A stretch of 64,000 nucleotides of DNA from Pseudomonas borbori. GTDB lineage: Bacteria > Pseudomonadota > Gammaproteobacteria > Pseudomonadales > Pseudomonadaceae. Numbering within the stretch: the first letter of the stretch is position 1; each line of letters starts with the position of its first letter. The notes beneath the pieces are model-generated. The model saw only the letters and a program-made list of their open reading frames with translations. It did no database searches and was not told where the DNA came from. Shown here in pieces: positions 18,249 through 31,074 of the stretch. The position numbers and the translations under genes were made by a program. The stretch lies in the NCBI RefSeq assembly GCF_900115555.1, contig NZ_FOWX01000008.1:121122-185121 (forward strand), in the 5' to 3' direction.

Positions 18249-19469
18249 ATGGCTATCGAGATCAAAGCCCCTACTTTCCCGGAATCGATTGCCGACGGCA
18301 CCGTGGCCACCTGGCACAAGAAGCCGGGCGATGCGATCAAGCGCGACGAGCTGATCGTCGATATCGAAACCGATAAAGTAGTGATCGAAGTGCTGGCCGA
18401 GGCCGACGGTGTCCTCGCGCAAATCATCAAGAACGAAGGCGATACCGTCCTCAGCAACGAACTGCTGGGCACCTTGACCGAAGGTGCTGCCGCTGCTGCA
18501 CCTGCCGCCGCTCAGGCTGCCGCGCCTGCCGCTGCTGCCCCGGCCGTTGCCGCCGGCGACGACCAGATCCTCTCGCCGGCCGCGCGCAAGCTGGCCGAAG
18601 AGAATGGCATCGACCCGAACAGCATTGCCGGCACCGGCAAGGGTGGCCGGGTGACCAAGGAAGACGTGGTCGCCGCCGCCGCCGCGAAGAAAAATGCCCC
18701 GGCCGCTGCACCTGCAGCCAAGCCTGCCGCCCCGGCCGTTGCCGCGCCTGTATTGGCCGCCGGCGACCGCGTCGAGAAGCGCGTCCCCATGACCCGCTTG
18801 CGCGCCAAGGTGGCCGAGCGTCTGGTCGAAGCCCAATCGAACATGGCGATGCTGACCACCTTCAACGAAGTCGACATGACCGAAGTCATGGCGCTGCGTT
18901 CGAAGTACAAGGATCTGTTCGAGAAGTCCCACAACGGCGTGCGCCTGGGCTTCATGTCGTTCTTCGTCAAGGCCGCCACCGAAGCGCTGAAGCGTTTCCC
19001 GGCAGTCAACGCCTCGATCGACGGCACCGACATCGTCTACCACGGCTACTCCGACATCGGTGTTGCCGTATCGAGCGATCGTGGTCTGGTGGTACCGGTG
19101 CTGCGCAATGCCGAGCTGATGAGCCTAGCTGAAATCGAAAGCGGCATCGCCACCTTCGGCAAGAAGGCCAAAGACGGCAAGCTGTCGATCGAGGACATGA
19201 GCGGTGGCACCTTCACCATCACCAACGGCGGCACCTTCGGTTCCATGATGTCGACCCCGATCGTCAACCCGCCGCAAGCCGCTATCCTCGGGATGCACAA
19301 CATCCTGCAGCGCCCGATGGCGATCAACGGCCAGGTGGTTATCCGCCCGATGATGTACCTGGCGTTGTCCTACGACCACCGCCTGATCGATGGTAAGGAA
19401 GCCGTGACCTTCCTGGTGACCATCAAGAACCTGCTGGAAGACCCGGCACGTCTGTTGCTGGATATCTAA
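18249..19469 (+). CDS. sucB: 2-oxoglutarate dehydrogenase E2 (dihydrolipoyl succinyltransferase)
   Basis: A 406-residue core subunit that transfers succinyl groups to CoA. Domains in order: a single lipoyl domain (residues about 1-80, lipoylated Lys43 in ETDKVVIEV), an Ala/Pro linker, the E3-binding domain ([15 protein letters not shown], then [13 protein letters not shown], about 112-150), a second Ala/Pro linker, and the catalytic domain to the end with [13 protein letters not shown], which carries the catalytic His and Asp. AAGGAA precedes the ATG. One lipoyl domain is normal for SucB and separates it from AceF. Confidence 0.98.
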   Translation: MAIEIKAPTFPESIADGTVATWHKKPGDAIKRDELIVDIETDKVVIEVLAEADGVLAQIIKNEGDTVLSNELLGTLTEGAAAAAPAAAQAAAPAAAAPAVAAGDDQILSPAARKLAEENGIDPNSIAGTGKGGRVTKEDVVAAAAAKKNAPAAAPAAKPAAPAVAAPVLAAGDRVEKRVPMTRLRAKVAERLVEAQSNMAMLTTFNEVDMTEVMALRSKYKDLFEKSHNGVRLGFMSFFVKAATEALKRFPAVNASIDGTDIVYHGYSDIGVAVSSDRGLVVPVLRNAELMSLAEIESGIATFGKKAKDGKLSIEDMSGGTFTITNGGTFGSMMSTPIVNPPQAAILGMHNILQRPMAINGQVVIRPMMYLALSYDHRLIDGKEAVTFLVTIKNLLEDPARLLLDI

Positions 19470-19489
19470 AAAGCCAGTTTCTCCCACGG

Positions 19490-20973
<1,484 letters not shown>

Positions 20974-20999
20974 CAAGAAGCGTTAAGTAGTCGTTTGTG

Positions 21000-21151
21000 G
21001 GTCGCTACGCCGGATGCTGTTCAGCGGTACTGGCGACCTTGCAAGAAGAACCACGGCGGACTGCCCGCACGGAGCCTGGCTCAAGTGCGGAATGCCGCCG
21101 GACTGCTCGCAGAAGCAGTCACAGGTGGTGCGGCATCACAAGTGCAGCACC
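21000..21151 (+). other. Four consecutive hairpins in the lpdG-sucC gap
   Basis: The 213-bp gap has no credible gene. Stems in order: GGTCGC/GCGACC (21000-21038); CGGCGG and CCGCAC pairing with GTGCGG and CCGCCG (21054-21100, with a symmetric four- to five-base internal loop); GACTGC/GCAGTC (21101-21120); GGTGC/GCACC (21127-21151). No U-tract follows. Possible processed RNA or sucC leader. Confidence 0.5.
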
Positions 21152-21186
21152 GAATGCGCAATACCTAACGAAGACGGTAGACAAGC

Positions 21187-22352
21187 ATGAATCTCCACGA
21201 GTATCAGGGTAAGCAGCTGTTCGCTGAATACGGCCTGCCCGTATCCAAGGGTTTCGCCGTAAGCACTCCGGAAGAAGCAGCAGAAGCCTGCGATAAAATC
21301 GGCGGCACCGAGTGGGTCGTCAAGGCTCAGGTGCATGCCGGTGGCCGCGGTAAAGCGGGCGGCGTCAAGCTGGTCAAGAGCAAGGAAGACGCCAAGGCGT
21401 TCGCCGCCAACTGGCTGGGCAAGCGTCTGGTGACCTACCAGACCGACGCCAGCGGCCAGCCGGTCAACCAGATCCTGGTTGAGTCCTGCACCGACATCGC
21501 CAAGGAGTTGTACCTGGGCGCGGTAGTCGATCGCTCCAGCCGTCGTATCGTGTTCATGGCGTCCACCGAAGGTGGCGTGGACATCGAGAAGATCGCTCAC
21601 GATACCCCTGAGAAAATTCTCAAGGCCACCATCGATCCGCTGGTCGGCGCGCAGCCGTTCCAGGGCCGCGAGCTGGCTTTCCAGCTGGGTCTGGAAGGCG
21701 ATCAGGTCAAGCAGTTCACCCACATCTTCGTTGGTCTGGCCAAGCTGTTCCAGGACTACGACCTGGCCCTGCTGGAAGTTAACCCGCTGGTGATCAAGGC
21801 CGATGGCAACCTGCACTGCCTCGACGCCAAGATCAACATCGACAGCAACGCCCTGTACCGTCAGCCGAAGCTGCGTGCCATGCACGATCCGTCCCAGGAC
21901 GATCCGCGCGAAGCGCACGCGGCCAAGTTCGAACTGAACTACGTGGCCCTGGAAGGCAACATCGGTTGCATGGTCAACGGTGCCGGCCTGGCCATGGGCA
22001 CCATGGACATCGTCAACCTGCACGGCGGCCAGCCAGCCAACTTCCTCGACGTAGGTGGCGGCGCGACCAAAGAGCGGGTTACCGAAGCGTTCAAGATCAT
22101 CCTCTCCGACGACAACGTCAAAGCCGTTCTGGTGAACATCTTCGGCGGCATCGTGCGTTGCGACATGATTGCCGAAGGCATCATCGGCGCAGTCAAGGAA
22201 GTCGGCGTGAAGATCCCGGTCGTGGTTCGTCTGGAAGGCAACAACGCCGACCTGGGCGCTAAAGTACTGGCTGAAAGTGGCTTGAACATCATCGCGGCAA
22301 CCAGCCTGACCGACGCTGCTCAGCAAGTCGTCAAAGCTGCGGAGGGCAAGTA

Positions 22353-22353
<1 letters not shown>
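21187..22353 (+). CDS. sucC: Succinyl-CoA synthetase beta subunit
   Basis: A 388-residue ADP-forming subunit with an N-terminal ATP-grasp fold ([19 protein letters not shown], nucleotide-contact [18 protein letters not shown]) and a C-terminal flavodoxin-like domain ([13 protein letters not shown], then [14 protein letters not shown]). It works with SucD to convert succinyl-CoA to succinate with substrate-level phosphorylation. Length equals the E. coli protein. No strong Shine-Dalgarno is seen before the ATG. The stop overlaps the sucD start by one base. Confidence 0.98.
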
Positions 22354-23240
<887 letters not shown>

Positions 23241-23262
23241 GCGTTGCTGACTGCACAAGAAG

Positions 23263-23286
23263 AGGCCACCTTCGGGTGGCCTTTTT
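23263..23286 (+). terminator. Rho-independent terminator after sucD
   Basis: AGGCCACC, loop TTCG, GGTGGCCT, then a run of T. An 8-bp stem with the stable UUCG tetraloop, 22 bp after the sucD stop. Confidence 0.95.
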
Positions 23287-23323
23287 CGTTGGTGCGCCAC
23301 GGCCTACGTCCAGGCTGCGACCT

Positions 23324-23351
23324 TGTGGGAGCGGCCTTGGCCGCGATTGCG
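23324..23351. repeat. Single Pseudomonas REP-like unit
   Basis: TGTGGGAGCGGCCTTGGCCG followed by CGATTGCG matches the common Pseudomonas REP class with its GC-rich imperfect palindrome. It lies between the sucD terminator and braB. No second inverted unit is seen close by. Confidence 0.75.
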
Positions 23352-23567
23352 AGCGCAGAGCCGGCAGGGTTTTCGCGGCTAATGCCGTTCCTGCGGACGC
23401 ATGCCAATGGAGTTGCTGTCGCCATGCTGCAACTGTTGTTTATGCGACAGCTTGTTACGCCAGCTCGACAGTCCGACCTGCGCCAGTGCCACGCAAATGG
23501 CAAATTCGTTAGGCTAGCAACTATATCGTGCCTTGGCCGCCACAAGCGGGTCGCGGTGCAGTGGTGG

Positions 23568-23614
23568 CCCTGCCCAACCGGCAGGGTGACGTTTCCCCCT
23601 ATCCTTCGGGAAAC
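23568..23614 (+). promoter_or_regulatory. Two 7-bp hairpins in the braB leader
   Basis: CCCTGCC/GGCAGGG (23568-23586) is followed by GTTTCCC/GGGAAAC (23591-23614), ending 40 bp before the braB ATG. Neither has a U-run. The rest of the 414-bp sucD-braB gap has a terminator, a REP unit and no credible gene. A leader-control role is inference. Confidence 0.4.
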
Positions 23615-23654
23615 CCTCGGAACCCTTATTTTTCGGCCTGTGGTATTGCCCTCT

Positions 23655-24968
23655 ATGACTCGTTTGAAAAGCTCGGACCTCCTGGCCCTCGGCTTCATGA
23701 CCTTTGCCCTGTTCCTCGGTGCCGGCAACATCATCTTTCCGCCCAGCGCCGGCCTGGCGGCGGGCGAAAACCTGCTCCCGGCGGCGCTGGGCTTCCTGCT
23801 CACCGGGGTCGGCTTGCCGCTGCTCACCATCGTCGCCCTGGCCCGTGTCGGCGGCGGCATGGCCCTGCTCACCGCGCCGCTGGGCAAGCGTGCCGGGGTG
23901 CTCTTGGCGGTGGCGGTGTACCTGGCCATCGGCCCGCTGTTCGCCACGCCGCGTACTGCGGTGGTGTCTTTCGAGATGGCGGTGGCGCCGTTCACCGGCA
24001 ATTCGGGCGTGCCACTGTTGATCTACACCCTGGCGTATTTCGCCGCGGTGCTGTTCCTGTCGCTCAATCCGGGGCAACTGGTCGATCGCATCGGTAAATT
24101 CATCGCGCCGGTGCTCCTGGCGGCTCTCCTGGTGCTGGGGGGCGCTGCATTGCTGATGCCTGCCGGCGAAATTGGCCAGGTTACCGCGGACTATCAGGCC
24201 GCGCCCTTCGTCCAGGGCTTCCTGCAAGGTTACCTGACCATGGATACCCTTGGCGCGCTGGTGTTCGGCATCGTGATTGCCACGGCCATCCGCGACCGGG
24301 GAGTGACCGATGGCGCGCTGATCACCCGCTATTCGGTGATTGCCGGGCTGATTGCGGCCGTTGGGCTGTCGCTGGTCTACCTGGCCTTGTTCTATCTCGG
24401 CGCGACCAGCCAGGGCATTGCCGGCGAAGCGCAGAATGGCGTGCAAGTCCTCACCGCCTATGTCCAGTACAGCTTCGGCACCGCCGGCAGCCTGCTGTTG
24501 GCGGTGGTCATCACCCTGGCTTGTCTGACTACCGCTGTGGGTCTGCTGACGGCCTGTGGCGAGTTTTTCAGCGGCCTGCTGCCGCTGTCCTACCGGGTGG
24601 TGGTGCTGGTGTTCGGCTTGTTCAGCCTGCTGGTGGCCAATCAGGGCTTGACCCAGTTGATCAGCATTTCGGTACCGGTGCTGGTGGGGCTCTATCCGCT
24701 GGCTATCGTGCTGGTTGCATTGAGTCTGCTGGACAACCTGTGGCTGTCGCCGCGGCGGGTGTTCGTCCCGGTGATGACGGTGGCCCTGGTCTTCGGTCTG
24801 ATCGATGGTTTCGCCGCCGCGGGCTTCAGCCAGTGGTTGCCGGCATTGTTCGGCGAGTTGCCGCTGGCTGGGCAGAGCCTCGGTTGGCTGCTGCCGGTGC
24901 TGCTGACCTTGCTTCTGGCGGCGCTGCTGGACCGGGCATTGGGCAGGCAGCGTGCGGTAATGGCCTGA
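23655..24968 (+). CDS. braB: Branched-chain amino acid:cation symporter BraB/BrnQ
   Basis: A 437-residue inner-membrane carrier with about 12 helices. It takes up Leu, Ile and Val with Na+, as established for P. aeruginosa BraB (also 437 residues). The start MTRLKSSDLLALGFMTFALF and the next block FLGAGNIIFPPSAGLAAGE are signature segments, as is GPLFATPRTAVVSFE. The frame is open upstream to 23244, but the family begins at the ATG at 23655. No clear Shine-Dalgarno precedes it. An imperfect AAAGGC/GCCTTT hairpin with a T-run near 24998-25025 follows. Confidence 0.95.
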   Translation: MTRLKSSDLLALGFMTFALFLGAGNIIFPPSAGLAAGENLLPAALGFLLTGVGLPLLTIVALARVGGGMALLTAPLGKRAGVLLAVAVYLAIGPLFATPRTAVVSFEMAVAPFTGNSGVPLLIYTLAYFAAVLFLSLNPGQLVDRIGKFIAPVLLAALLVLGGAALLMPAGEIGQVTADYQAAPFVQGFLQGYLTMDTLGALVFGIVIATAIRDRGVTDGALITRYSVIAGLIAAVGLSLVYLALFYLGATSQGIAGEAQNGVQVLTAYVQYSFGTAGSLLLAVVITLACLTTAVGLLTACGEFFSGLLPLSYRVVVLVFGLFSLLVANQGLTQLISISVPVLVGLYPLAIVLVALSLLDNLWLSPRRVFVPVMTVALVFGLIDGFAAAGFSQWLPALFGELPLAGQSLGWLLPVLLTLLLAALLDRALGRQRAVMA

Positions 24969-25082
24969 TCCTTGCTGCTCCTTGCGAGTCAACCCAAAGG
25001 CTGTCTGCAACAGGCGGCCTTTTTGTTGGCCAGTGCTGCGCCGCTGCTGGCTATAATCGGCGCTGGCTAACAAGGAGCCCCT

Positions 25083-25817
25083 ATGCCGTTCGATGACTAT
25101 TACCTGGCGCATCTGCTGGCTGTTTGCTGGTTCGTGATCTGCTGGGTCGGTTACAGCCGCTACGCGCTGTTCAAGGGGCGCGCCACGCCCTGCCTGGCCA
25201 GCGTCCTGCATCTCTACCGCGAGGACTGGATGCGCCGCATGTTGCTGCGTGACAACCGCATCGCCGACGCCAGCGTGATCGGCAACCTGGAGCGTAATGC
25301 CTCGTTTTTCGCCTCCAGTACCCTGATCATTCTCGCCGGCATCCTCACTGTACTGGGCGCCTCCGATCGTGCGGTGTCGTTGCTGGCCGACTTGCCCTTC
25401 GTGCAGGCAGCCAGCCGCGAGATGTCGGAGGTCAAGCTGCTGAGTCTGGGGGTGGTCTTCGTGTATGCCTTCTTTACCTTCAGTTGGTGCATGCGCCAAT
25501 ACAATTTTGCCGCCGTGCTGGTTGGTTCGGCGCCGATGCTGGGCGAGCGGCACGTCACCGAACAGGAGCGCAAGGCCTTTGCCGAGCGCGCCGCACGGGT
25601 GATCTCGATGGCGGCCAACCAGTTCAACTACGGCTTGCGTGCCTATTATTTCGGTATGGCCGCCTTGTCATGGTTTATCAATCCCTGGTTCTTCATCGCA
25701 GTGACCACCGGCGTGGTGCTGGTACTCTACCGGCGCGAGTTTCATTCCGATGTACTGGAGGTGATGGTCTATACCCAGACCGTAATGGCCGATCCGGCCA
25801 AGGAGAAACGCGAATGA
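25083..25817 (+). CDS. DUF599 membrane protein (PA1592-like)
   Basis: A 244-residue inner-membrane protein of the DUF599 family, with about four helices: near residues 8-25, 75-95, 115-135 and 190-230. The segment between the first two helices (YREDWMRRMLLRDNRIADAS, then NLERNASFFASSTL) is the strongest family match. The function is unknown. The start has AAGGAG seven bases upstream. The stop overlaps the MAPEG-like start by four bases (ATGA), so the two are co-translated and may act together in the membrane. Confidence 0.85.
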   Translation: MPFDDYYLAHLLAVCWFVICWVGYSRYALFKGRATPCLASVLHLYREDWMRRMLLRDNRIADASVIGNLERNASFFASSTLIILAGILTVLGASDRAVSLLADLPFVQAASREMSEVKLLSLGVVFVYAFFTFSWCMRQYNFAAVLVGSAPMLGERHVTEQERKAFAERAARVISMAANQFNYGLRAYYFGMAALSWFINPWFFIAVTTGVVLVLYRREFHSDVLEVMVYTQTVMADPAKEKRE

Positions 25818-26203
25818 GTTTGCCGTTTTGGTGCATTTTTATCAGCGCGCTGTTGATCTTTCTGGCCAAAGCGCCGGTGGCCAGGGCCATGCAGCAGGAG
25901 AGTGGCACCTATGACAATCATCATCCGCGCAGTCAGCAAGCCCGGCTGACTGGTTTCGGAGCACGGGCCTTGGCCGCCCATCTGAACAGCTTCGAGGCCT
26001 TCCCGCTGTTTGCCGTGGGCGTGCTGATGGCCCATGTCACGCAGACCCATGGCGTGCTGGTGGGTGTGCTGGCGGTGACCTTCGTGGTCGCGCGGGTGCT
26101 CTATCTGCTGTTCTATTGGGCCGATTTGCACTGGCAGCGCAGCCTGGTCTGGGGAGTTGGCTTTCTGTGCAGCTTGCTGCTGATGCTGAGCCCAGCCTTG
26201 TAA
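25814..26203 (+). CDS. MAPEG-family membrane protein
   Basis: A 129-residue four-helix membrane protein. The motif AAHLNSFEAFPLFAVGVLM with the earlier NHHPRSQQARLTGFGARA matches the MAPEG family (membrane-associated proteins in eicosanoid and glutathione metabolism). Whether it has glutathione-transferase activity cannot be told from sequence. It is coupled by a four-base overlap to the DUF599 gene upstream and ends at the terminator at 26218. Confidence 0.88.
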   Translation: MSLPFWCIFISALLIFLAKAPVARAMQQESGTYDNHHPRSQQARLTGFGARALAAHLNSFEAFPLFAVGVLMAHVTQTHGVLVGVLAVTFVVARVLYLLFYWADLHWQRSLVWGVGFLCSLLLMLSPAL

Positions 26204-26217
26204 GGCTGCCGAAACGA

Positions 26218-26245
26218 CAAGGCCCGCATGCTGCGGGCCTTGTTT
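26218..26245. terminator. Bidirectional terminator between the MAPEG gene and the lipoprotein gene
   Basis: An 11-bp perfect stem, CAAGGCCCGCA, loop TGC, TGCGGGCCTTG, followed by T-rich bases. It lies between convergent genes. Confidence 0.88.
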
Positions 26246-26257
26246 GTAGCGGGGCTG

Positions 26258-26548
26258 TTACTCGCCGTCGATGCTGTCTTTGACTTCCTCACCAGCCTCT
26301 TTGATGGCCTCAGCGGTGTCATCCGCCGCATCTTGGATTTTTTCGCCGGTGGTCGGTTCGGTGCCCATCACTTCATCGGCTTTTTGTTCGATGGCATCAG
26401 CGGTATCTTCGGCCGCGTCACCCAGCGATTCAGCTGCTTGCGAAACGGACTCCTTGGCCGACTCCATTTTGTCTTCCGGGGTTTTTTCGCAGGCTGCCAG
26501 GGCTAGAACAGCAGCGAGCAGCAGGGTATAGGCATATGGTTTTTGCAC
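26258..26548 (-). CDS. Small acidic lipoprotein with helical repeats
   Basis: A 96-residue protein starting at a GTG (26548) with AAGGAG eight bases upstream. The signal peptide ends in the lipobox LAAC, so the mature protein begins CEKTPEDKMES. The rest is a strongly acidic Ala/Glu/Asp-rich helix with repeating units such as AEDTADAIEQ and ADDTAEAIKE (roughly 11-residue spacing). That pattern suggests an amphipathic or coiled-coil surface lipoprotein. No function is known. Longer frames up to 26674 lack a start with a ribosome site. Confidence 0.8.
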   Translation of the reverse strand: MQKPYAYTLLLAAVLALAACEKTPEDKMESAKESVSQAAESLGDAAEDTADAIEQKADEVMGTEPTTGEKIQDAADDTAEAIKEAGEEVKDSIDGE

Positions 26549-26739
26549 GGTTAGTACTCCTTGTGGATATTTAGGGTGGCTGAGTCGCCCCAGGCATGGC
26601 CCATTCGAGCGCAACCCGTCCGACGAAGTTCCCGACGAATTGCTCGCGAGTGTTCCATTGCACCGCTGCGGCAATGTGCCGTGCCCCGGTGAGGCTCTAT
26701 CATGCGCGCCCTTTGTGCCATTGTGGTGGGCCTGAGTCG

Positions 26740-27216
26740 ATGAGCAATACCCTTATTTTCGAACGGGCGCAGCGTTTTTTGGCGGCCTTGCGTCATTGCC
26801 AGGTGCTCGGTCTCCAGGTGCATGACGCCAGCCCTCTCGGTTTGACCCTGCGCTTGCCCTATAGCCCGCAGATAGTGGGGGACCCGGAGTCCGGGGTGAT
26901 TCACGGGGGCGCGATAACCACCCTGATGGATACCGCCTGTGGCATTTCAACCGTCTGCGCGCTGGCCGAGTTCGAGGTTTGCCCAACCCTCGACCTGCGC
27001 ATCGACCATATGCATCCGGCCGAACCTAACAGGGATGTGTTCGGTTTCGCCGAATGCTACCGGGTCACGCCGAATATCATCTTCGCCCGCGGTTATGCCT
27101 ATCAGGACGACCCGGCGCAGCCGATCGCCCATGTGGTTGGCACTTTCATGCGCATGGGCATAGGCGTAGCGGGCGACAAACAACTCAAGCGCGATATTCA
27201 AGGGGCTGACGCATGA
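26740..27216 (+). CDS. PaaI-type hotdog thioesterase
   Basis: A 158-residue protein of the PaaI/acyl-CoA thioesterase family. The hotdog active-site block is GVIHGGAITTLMDTACG near residues 47-63 (His-Gly-Gly plus Asp), followed by CPTLDLRIDHMHPAEP. It would hydrolyse an aryl- or acyl-CoA in the cytosol; the substrate is unknown. The start at 26740 gives MSNTLIFERAQRFLAAL; the ORF is open further upstream but not family-like. It overlaps a second, frameshifted hotdog gene by four bases (ATGA). In relatives the two paralogues probably function together. Confidence 0.88.
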   Translation: MSNTLIFERAQRFLAALRHCQVLGLQVHDASPLGLTLRLPYSPQIVGDPESGVIHGGAITTLMDTACGISTVCALAEFEVCPTLDLRIDHMHPAEPNRDVFGFAECYRVTPNIIFARGYAYQDDPAQPIAHVVGTFMRMGIGVAGDKQLKRDIQGADA

Positions 27217-27649
27217 GCGACTTGAACCTCAATCAGTTGGTGCGTCAGGCCCATGAGCGTAACGATTACGACCCGCTGATCAGCCTGATGCCCTATGCCA
27301 GGCTTCTCGGCCTCGAATGTTTGCGTCTGGGCGACGATGCGGTGTTCCGCTTGCCGGCCAACCAGGACAACATCGGCAACCCGCTCCTGCCGGCGCTGCA
27401 CGGCGGGGTGATCGCCGGCTTCATGGAGCATGCCGCCATGCTCCATTTGTTGATGTTCATGGGTATCCCACATTTGCCGAAAATCATCGACTTCTCGATA
27501 GATTACCTGCGCGCCGGTCATTATCGTGACACCTATGCCCAGTGTCAGGTGTGGCGACAAGGCAGGCGCGTCGCCAACGTGGCGATCAAACCAAGCAAAC
27601 CGAGCCTATCGCCACGGCACGGGCGCACTTCAAGGTCGACGAGCCTTGA
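27213..27649 (+). pseudogene. Second PaaI-type hotdog thioesterase, disrupted by a 1-nt frameshift
   Basis: The reading frame from 27213 gives a normal hotdog protein (MSDLNLNQLVRQAHER; active-site ALHGGVIAGFMEHAAML; IDFSIDYLRAG) up to RRVANVAI. Then the frame breaks at the AAA run at 27588-27590. The next frame continues with TKQTEPIATARAHFKVDEP and stops at 27649, just where a 145-residue protein should end. Without the shift the ORF runs 67 bases further, to 27716, into the next gene and with unrelated residues. One extra A would restore it. Either a real mutation that swaps the last 19 residues, or a homopolymer sequencing error. Confidence 0.8.
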
Positions 27650-27700
27650 GTCTGCCGTTGTGCCCCGATCCGCCCGGTATATCGACATTAAGGAATGTGA

Positions 27701-28945
27701 ATGGATGCGTTGCTGATCCTCGGTGGTTTGCTGCTGATTCTGGCCGGCCTGGTCTGGCTGGTGATGCGCGCTTTCGGTACGGGTCTGCTGTGGGGCTGGG
27801 CGAGTCTGCTGCCGCCGTTGACCCTGCTGTATGTATTGCGTCACTGGCGTAGCGCACGCCAGGCGCTGGCCCTCAGCGCCCTGGGTTTTATCCCGTTGGT
27901 CGTCGGCCTGACCCTGCTGGCCAGTCAGGATTCGCAGCGCCTGCATGCGCTGCTCAGCTTGCAGTGGCTCCAGCCCGAGGTGCAGGCGCTGGCTGAGCTG
28001 GCCATCGAGTTGCACGGCGAGTTGCATGGCCAGCCTTTTGCGCCGCAGCAGGGCGAGTTGCTCGGTACTGTGCTCAGCCTGCGCGAAGGCCAGGATTTTT
28101 TTGCCCGCCGCGAGCTGGTCATCCGCCTGCCACAGCCCGTGACCGGCGCCTTGCGCCTCGATGTGTTGCCAGGCGACCAAGGCCCACTGCCGGAAATCGA
28201 AGTGATCTGGCTGCTGCCGGAGCAGGAGTTGCCCGAGGCGCGCCGACTGAGCCACGGCTACACCCTGCACCTGAACCTGCAGCCCGTGCCGCCGAACAAG
28301 CTGGCGGGCGATTTTCATCTGGTGCTGCCTGCACGGTTCAAGACCACCCTGAGCGGCAGAGTCGAGCTGTTCAGCGATGGCTTGCGCTATCGCGACGGCA
28401 AGGTCGACCGGCATGTCGACTCGGCCGATACCCTGGCCTACGTCATCGAGGACTACCTGCAGCGGCGTTTCGCCACTCGCGCGGTGCAGCTGGGCAACCT
28501 GCCGGCGCTGCCACTGCCGGCTGACAGCCTCGAGCTGAGCGTCGATGCGCGGGTCGACGGGCAAGCACAGCGTCTGCCCATTCGCCTGAACAAGAGCGCG
28601 TCCCGCGGCTGGGCGGTTGAGGCCGATCGCTTTGCGCCATTAGCGGAACCGTCAGCCCCCCAGGTGGAGGCAGCGCCAGTCGAGGCGGCGAGCAGCCAGT
28701 CTGTCAGTCGTCCACTGGATAGGCGCTTGCGTTTCAGCCTCGAAGGCCTGCTGCGCAGCCCAAGCCGCTACGAGAATCTGGCCATGCGCGTATCGACTGC
28801 TCGCGGCAGCATGGCCGAGGGGCGTTTTCAGGGGATCGACCAGCAAGGCCGCATCGTCCTGCGCCAGCGCCTGAGCGGTTCGGGCGCGGCCAGCTATGCC
28901 TGGCACCCCGAGGAAATCGGCAAGATCGAGCTGCTGGAACCCTGA
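27701..28945 (+). CDS. Membrane-anchored protein of unknown function
   Basis: A 414-residue protein that I do not recognise with confidence. The N-terminus has two to three helices (about residues 3-25, 29-47 and 58-78; LLILGGLLLILAGLVWLVM first). The remaining 330 residues are soluble, with beta-rich stretches (GALRLDVLPG, LHLNLQPVPPNKLAGDFH, FKTTLSGRVELFSDGLRY). A linker rich in Ala, Pro and Gln precedes a C-terminal RLRFSLEGLLRSPSRYENLAMRV-type domain ending in YAWHPEEIGKIELLEP. It may be a periplasmic membrane-stress protein, but this is a guess. It lies directly upstream of htpG, whose sigma-32 promoter starts 16 bp after its stop. Confidence 0.75.
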   Translation: MDALLILGGLLLILAGLVWLVMRAFGTGLLWGWASLLPPLTLLYVLRHWRSARQALALSALGFIPLVVGLTLLASQDSQRLHALLSLQWLQPEVQALAELAIELHGELHGQPFAPQQGELLGTVLSLREGQDFFARRELVIRLPQPVTGALRLDVLPGDQGPLPEIEVIWLLPEQELPEARRLSHGYTLHLNLQPVPPNKLAGDFHLVLPARFKTTLSGRVELFSDGLRYRDGKVDRHVDSADTLAYVIEDYLQRRFATRAVQLGNLPALPLPADSLELSVDARVDGQAQRLPIRLNKSASRGWAVEADRFAPLAEPSAPQVEAAPVEAASSQSVSRPLDRRLRFSLEGLLRSPSRYENLAMRVSTARGSMAEGRFQGIDQQGRIVLRQRLSGSGAASYAWHPEEIGKIELLEP

Positions 28946-28960
28946 GAGCCTGGCCAACTA

Positions 28961-28988
28961 CTTGAAATCCCGAAGCTTGCCCCCATCT
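28961..28988 (+). promoter_or_regulatory. Sigma-32 heat-shock promoter of htpG
   Basis: CTTGAAA (28961-28967), a 13-bp spacer, and CCCCATCT (28981-28988) match the RpoH consensus exactly in both boxes. The predicted start is about 45 bp before the htpG ATG. Confidence 0.9.
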
Positions 28989-29040
28989 GCATGACACCCG
29001 CCGGATTCCGGCTCAGTCACCAATGTGGAGTTAGACGACC

Positions 29041-30954
<1,914 letters not shown>

Positions 30955-30981
30955 TACCTGCAGTGCCCTGATACCTGTAGT

Positions 30982-31017
30982 AATGAAAAAAGCCCGCATC
31001 AGCGGGCTTTTTTCATT
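30982..31017 (+). terminator. Rho-independent terminator after htpG
   Basis: A 16-bp perfect inverted repeat, AATGAAAAAAGCCCGC, loop ATCA, GCGGGCTTTTTTCATT. Strong GC core with a six-T run. Confidence 0.96.
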
Positions 31018-31074
31018 GTTGCGCCCGCCCAGGCGCTACTGTTTCAGGGGTACCCACTGAACAGGAGCGGTTCG

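Noticed and set aside
15389..18472. A 1027-codon minus-strand ORF covering sucA
   Set aside because: It is antisense to sucA, whose protein is complete and conserved. Long antisense frames are common in GC-rich genes, and this translation resembles no family.
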